From assembly GCA_030546905.1 (NCBI GenBank), contig JAUOPI010000005.1:113356-177355 (forward strand): a stretch of DNA of 64,000 nt, given 5' to 3'. This document shows positions 61,210 through 64,000 of the stretch, one piece after another (the stretch's first letter is position 1; the number at the start of each line of letters is the position of its first letter). The position numbers were made by a program, and so were the translations under genes. The notes beneath the pieces are model-generated. The model had not been told where the DNA came from, ran no database searches, and was given only the letters and a program-made list of their open reading frames with translations. This DNA comes from Granulosicoccaceae sp. 1_MG-2023. Its GTDB lineage: Bacteria; Pseudomonadota; Gammaproteobacteria; Granulosicoccales; Granulosicoccaceae.

Positions 61210-62289
61210 TCAGGGGCGGCCTGTGGCCCCGGCGGTATTGGTGGTGCTGAGCGGCAGTCGGTGATCAAAGGCGTTCAGGCCGCCGATGATGTAGCGTGCA
61301 TTGATGTGCTGCTCGCGCAGGATAAAGACCGCCGCGCGGCTGCGCAGGTCGTGATGGCAGTACAGCAGGTATGGCCGGTCGCGGCGAAAGCAATGCAGCC
61401 GTTTGCGCAGTTCGTGCAGTGACATATGGTGCGCACCGGGCAGGTGTCCGGCGCTGAATTCACTGTATTCGCGGCAGTCGATCAGCGTGGTGTCCGGCTG
61501 GCGGTTGATCAGGGCCAGCGCTTCTTTGGGAGTGATGCCGTGGGGCATTTCCGGCGCGATTACCTGCTCGAAGTCGCTTGCCGCCAGACGCAGTACACAG
61601 CCATCGCTGTTCATCCGCACGGTGACCTTGTGTACACCGCCGCGCTGCAGGGCTTCTTCGCCGAAACTGTCACCCGCGGACAAGCGGCGTATCACGGCTG
61701 CACGGCCGTCGGCCGGGTTGCTTTGCCAGACATCGGCGCTGCCCGTGTCCAGCAGGTAGCAGGCATCGGCTTGCCCGCCTTCGCGAATCACCGTATCGCC
61801 TTTGGCGTAGTCGATCCGTTTCATCAGGCGGAAGGCGCCGGTCAGGGTTTCCAGGGAGAGTTTGCGGAATGCCTGGGTGCGGCTGACCAGAGACGGAAAG
61901 TCCAGCGGCATCGGTGTTTCCAGGCGGCCGGGGCGGGTTGCCTCGCGGCGGGCCGCGCTGCTGTCGATAATGCGCCGGTCAAACTGCAGCCATTGGCAGT
62001 CGCTGAGCGCACTGATGCTGAAATCAATGCCGTTGGGCAGCACCATCACCGGCTTGTCGGCGTCGGCCATGCGGATCGCATGACGTTGCCGGCCGTGACG
62101 ACCGCGGGTCACGCGGACACAGCCTTTGAGTATGGCCACGACCTGTTCCGGGGCAGGCCGTATTGCATCGCCGGCGGTGCAGTTCTGCAGCCGGGCGCCT
62201 TTGAGGACATCGGCCATTTGTTCATCGTCCATGCCTGCGAATGCAGGATGCCGGCGTAGTCGGCGGCCGACCGTGATCATCTGGCGCAT
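61210..62289 (-). CDS. Cyclic-nucleotide-binding and rhodanese domain fusion
   Basis: The ATG at 62289 has an AGGGAGA site and gives 359 residues. The N-terminal third looks like a degenerate cNMP-binding fold (ILKGCVRVTRGRHGR). A fuller cNMP-binding domain follows (DTVIREGGQADACYLLDTGSADVW..LSAGDSFGEEALQRGGVHKVTVRM), with the GE-x2-L phosphate-binding signature. The C-terminal rhodanese domain has the expected cysteine in YCHHDLRS. No DNA-binding helix-turn-helix is present, so it is not a Crp-type transcription factor. A ligand-controlled sulfur-transfer or sensor role is inferred. Confidence 0.88.
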   Translation of the reverse strand: MRQMITVGRRLRRHPAFAGMDDEQMADVLKGARLQNCTAGDAIRPAPEQVVAILKGCVRVTRGRHGRQRHAIRMADADKPVMVLPNGIDFSISALSDCQWLQFDRRIIDSSAARREATRPGRLETPMPLDFPSLVSRTQAFRKLSLETLTGAFRLMKRIDYAKGDTVIREGGQADACYLLDTGSADVWQSNPADGRAAVIRRLSAGDSFGEEALQRGGVHKVTVRMNSDGCVLRLAASDFEQVIAPEMPHGITPKEALALINRQPDTTLIDCREYSEFSAGHLPGAHHMSLHELRKRLHCFRRDRPYLLYCHHDLRSRAAVFILREQHINARYIIGGLNAFDHRLPLSTTNTAGATGRP

Positions 62290-62432
62290 TCGTATCTCCC
62301 TGAAACGACGCTTGCATCCATACAACAGGGACGCAATTGCTGACAGCCTTTGATGAGCTTAGGTCGCTGTAGCGGTGTCTGACATAGTGCTTATGGCTAG
62401 GCGGGGAGAATGTTTCCGAATTGTAAAGCGAC

Positions 62433-63362
62433 TTAGGTGCCGGCGTCGGCCTGCGCCAGGGCGGTATCGGGGGCGTAGGTTTTTGCCAGGTAACTGCGGA
62501 TGCCCTGCGCTACGGCATCGGCAAGCTTGTCCAGATAGGCTGAATCGGTGAGCCGGGCTTCTTCTTCCGGATTGCTCAGGCAGGTCACTTCCAGCAGTGC
62601 GCCGGGTGCGTCGTGCTGGGAGAGGATTCGCATGGAATCGCTTTTGACACCGGCATTGACCGAGATCTCGTTAAAGCGCTTGACGGTGGCGAAGACGGAG
62701 CTTTGCACTTCTTCGGCAAAACGGCGTGAACGGGTCACATTGTCTTCTTTGGCGGCCACCAGAACCGGCTCGCCGTCCGGTGATTGCGCGGACACCTGAC
62801 GGCGGGTTTTGTAATAGGACTCGACCAGTGTGATATTGCGCTGCGGCAGGGTGTTGAGGTGCAGGGACAAGACCAGATCCGCGCCGATATTGCTGATAAT
62901 GGCGGCCCGGGCGTTGATATTGATCGTGCGGTCGTCAAAGCGCGTCAGCGCCACATGGAGATTCCCTACGTCACTGAGTTTCCGGCGTACCCGCTTGGCC
63001 AAATCCAGCGTGAGCACTTTTTCGCTCAGGCCCTTGTTGCCAAGCGCACCCGGGTCGATGCCGCCATGACCGGGATCGAGCGCCAGCACCGTGAACTGCG
63101 GCAATTGCAGGCCGGTTTTCTCCGGCACTGCCGGCGGTGGCGGATCCAGTTTGGCAACCGGCGGGGTGATGGTTTCGGCAGTTTCCCGGATCGACAGGGT
63201 TTCAGTGCCGGCCGCACCGGAGCCGGCCGGTGTCGGACCGGTGAACAAGGTCGCGCCGACGGCCCCCAGCGCGGCAAGCACGGCGACGCCAAGCAGGGCG
63301 GCGCGGCGGCTGGGGCGGGAAGTGTCCGGCGACGACTGTGTTTTTGACGGGGGTACAGGCAT
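62433..63362 (-). CDS. N-acetylmuramoyl-L-alanine amidase (AmiC type)
   Basis: The 309-residue product has a single N-terminal hydrophobic segment (AALLGVAVLAALGAVGATLF) after a basic stretch, then a proline-rich linker and an Amidase_3 domain. Zinc ligands are in DPGHGG, the LSEK glutamate and SLHLNT, and the catalytic glutamate lies in LLEVTCLSNPEE. It cleaves the peptide from muramic acid in the periplasm. It lacks the AMIN targeting domain of E. coli AmiB and AmiC. Confidence 0.93.
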   Translation of the reverse strand: MPVPPSKTQSSPDTSRPSRRAALLGVAVLAALGAVGATLFTGPTPAGSGAAGTETLSIRETAETITPPVAKLDPPPPAVPEKTGLQLPQFTVLALDPGHGGIDPGALGNKGLSEKVLTLDLAKRVRRKLSDVGNLHVALTRFDDRTININARAAIISNIGADLVLSLHLNTLPQRNITLVESYYKTRRQVSAQSPDGEPVLVAAKEDNVTRSRRFAEEVQSSVFATVKRFNEISVNAGVKSDSMRILSQHDAPGALLEVTCLSNPEEEARLTDSAYLDKLADAVAQGIRSYLAKTYAPDTALAQADAGT

Positions 63363-63538
63363 AAAAAGAGTGTAATGCGAAATCCGTATTTTTCAGTGAA
63401 ATATCCACCTGTGGCGGTGTCAGCGGCCTTATCAGTGGTCGTCACCGACGTGTCGGCGTTATCTTTGCCGGAGCAAGCTGCGTTCCTGTGAGCGTAACTT
63501 GCATAGATTCAATCATTACCATTTTCCGGAGCACTGCC

Positions 63539-63910
63539 GTGGCCGCGCTTTACCAAAACACCCTGATACGTATTGAAGCCGAACCCTCAACAATTCCCTG
63601 GCTGAAGGTTTTCACCCTTGACGGCTGCAGGGAGTTCAGCGATTGCAGTGATGAAACCCGGGCCGAGGTCTGGCGTGTGCTGCATATCCTGGAAAAGGGC
63701 ATGCTGGCGTTTTACCGGCCGGACAAGATTAATCTGGCTTCTTTCGCCAACTATATGCCGGTGGTGCACTGGCACGTTATGGCCCGCTACAAAAACGACA
63801 CGCATTTTCCTGAGCCCATGTGGGGTATTCAGCAGCGCAACAACACGATTGAGTTTGCGCCGCTGGAAGAATTTATCGCATCCGTCAAAGGGCGTCTCGA
63901 CGGGCACTGA
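63539..63910 (+). CDS. HIT-family protein
   Basis: The GTG at 63539, with a CGGAG site seven bases before it, gives 123 residues; a longer opening from 63488 has no homologous N-terminus. The core FANYMPVVHWHVMARYKNDTHFPEP matches the histidine-triad subfamily with only two histidines (H77, H79), widespread in proteobacteria. The family hydrolyses or transfers nucleotide phosphates, substrate unknown. It is divergent from the amidase gene and followed by a hairpin. Confidence 0.85.
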   Translation: MAALYQNTLIRIEAEPSTIPWLKVFTLDGCREFSDCSDETRAEVWRVLHILEKGMLAFYRPDKINLASFANYMPVVHWHVMARYKNDTHFPEPMWGIQQRNNTIEFAPLEEFIASVKGRLDGH

Positions 63911-63934
63911 TTTGCCTGCGGCAGAAAAGACAAA

Positions 63935-63966
63935 GGCGGACCTTGCGGGTCCGCCGATATCTTCTT
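63935..63966 (+). terminator. Hairpin after the HIT-family gene
   Basis: A perfect eight-pair stem GGCGGACC/GGTCCGCC (loop TTGCG) lies 25 bases after the stop, but the tail (GATATCTTCTT) is only moderately T-rich. Confidence 0.65.
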
Positions 63967-63974
63967 CTGGAGAC

Positions 63975-64000
63975 ATGATGTGTAAATCTGTTGCCTGCGC
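63975..64000 (+). CDS. Possible start of a further gene, cut by the window end
   Basis: A CTGGAG ribosome-binding sequence precedes ATGATG, and the frame stays open for the eight codons that remain (MMCKSVAC). The product cannot be identified from this much sequence. Confidence 0.3.

Noticed and set aside
61143..61268. A 42-codon N-terminal extension of tmcA.
   Set aside because: It is proline-rich, unlike TmcA proteins, and would run into the end of the neighbouring gene.

Overview
The window is chromosomal DNA of a gammaproteobacterium. The evidence is the unbroken order rplJ-rplL-rpoB-rpoC-rpsL-rpsG-fusA-tuf-rpsJ-...-rpoA-rplQ, a glutaminyl-tRNA synthetase of the E. coli type, TmcA, Tex, PqiABC and TrhP/YegQ homologues of near-E. 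coli length. The genus cannot be fixed from sequence alone. No tRNA, rRNA, insertion sequence, prophage or CRISPR array was seen.

Region 1 (1-27630) is one long block of translation and transcription genes on the + strand: the L10/L7-L12 and RNA polymerase genes, the str genes, the S10, spc and alpha operons, with secY and rpmJ inside. Most genes are a few bases apart or overlap. The wider gaps hold control signals: an attenuator hairpin before rpoB, a strong promoter followed at once by a terminator-like hairpin before rpsL, the same arrangement between rpsJ and rplC, and a hairpin before rpsM. A strong terminator closes the block.

Region 2 (27675-31148, - strand) is a four-gene pqi-type operon for lipid transport across the envelope. 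The PqiA protein is encoded as two separate half-length proteins.

Region 3 (31258-38257) has the electron-transfer flavoprotein genes etfBA and the ETF-ubiquinone oxidoreductase. Around them lie a PapD-like periplasmic chaperone and two related secreted proteins of unknown function that share a calcium-loop-like motif. The first of these (32170-32940) lies behind a well-formed class I cyclic-di-GMP (GEMM) riboswitch. This points to an undescribed surface or matrix protein set under c-di-GMP control. A membrane diguanylate cyclase is encoded at 57088-58491.

Region 4 (38543-50638) holds mostly single genes: an LEA-like repeat lipoprotein, a CYTH phosphatase, a dienelactone-hydrolase relative, SixA, Tex, two paralogous LysM/SH3 lipoproteins, glnS, a lytic transglycosylase and a nitroreductase, with several small unknowns.

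Region 5 (50795-55501) is a tight four-gene operon: a BioF2/CelD-type acyltransferase, a NodU/CmcH-type O-carbamoyltransferase, a four-helix membrane protein and an exported caspase-fold (C13/C14-like) peptidase with an EF-hand-like loop. The combination looks like an envelope or exported-product modification and processing system and is the second main candidate for something undescribed.

Region 6 (55690-64000) contains TrhP, the diguanylate cyclase, TmcA, a cyclic-nucleotide-binding/rhodanese fusion, an AmiC-type amidase, a HIT-family protein and possibly the first bases of one more gene.
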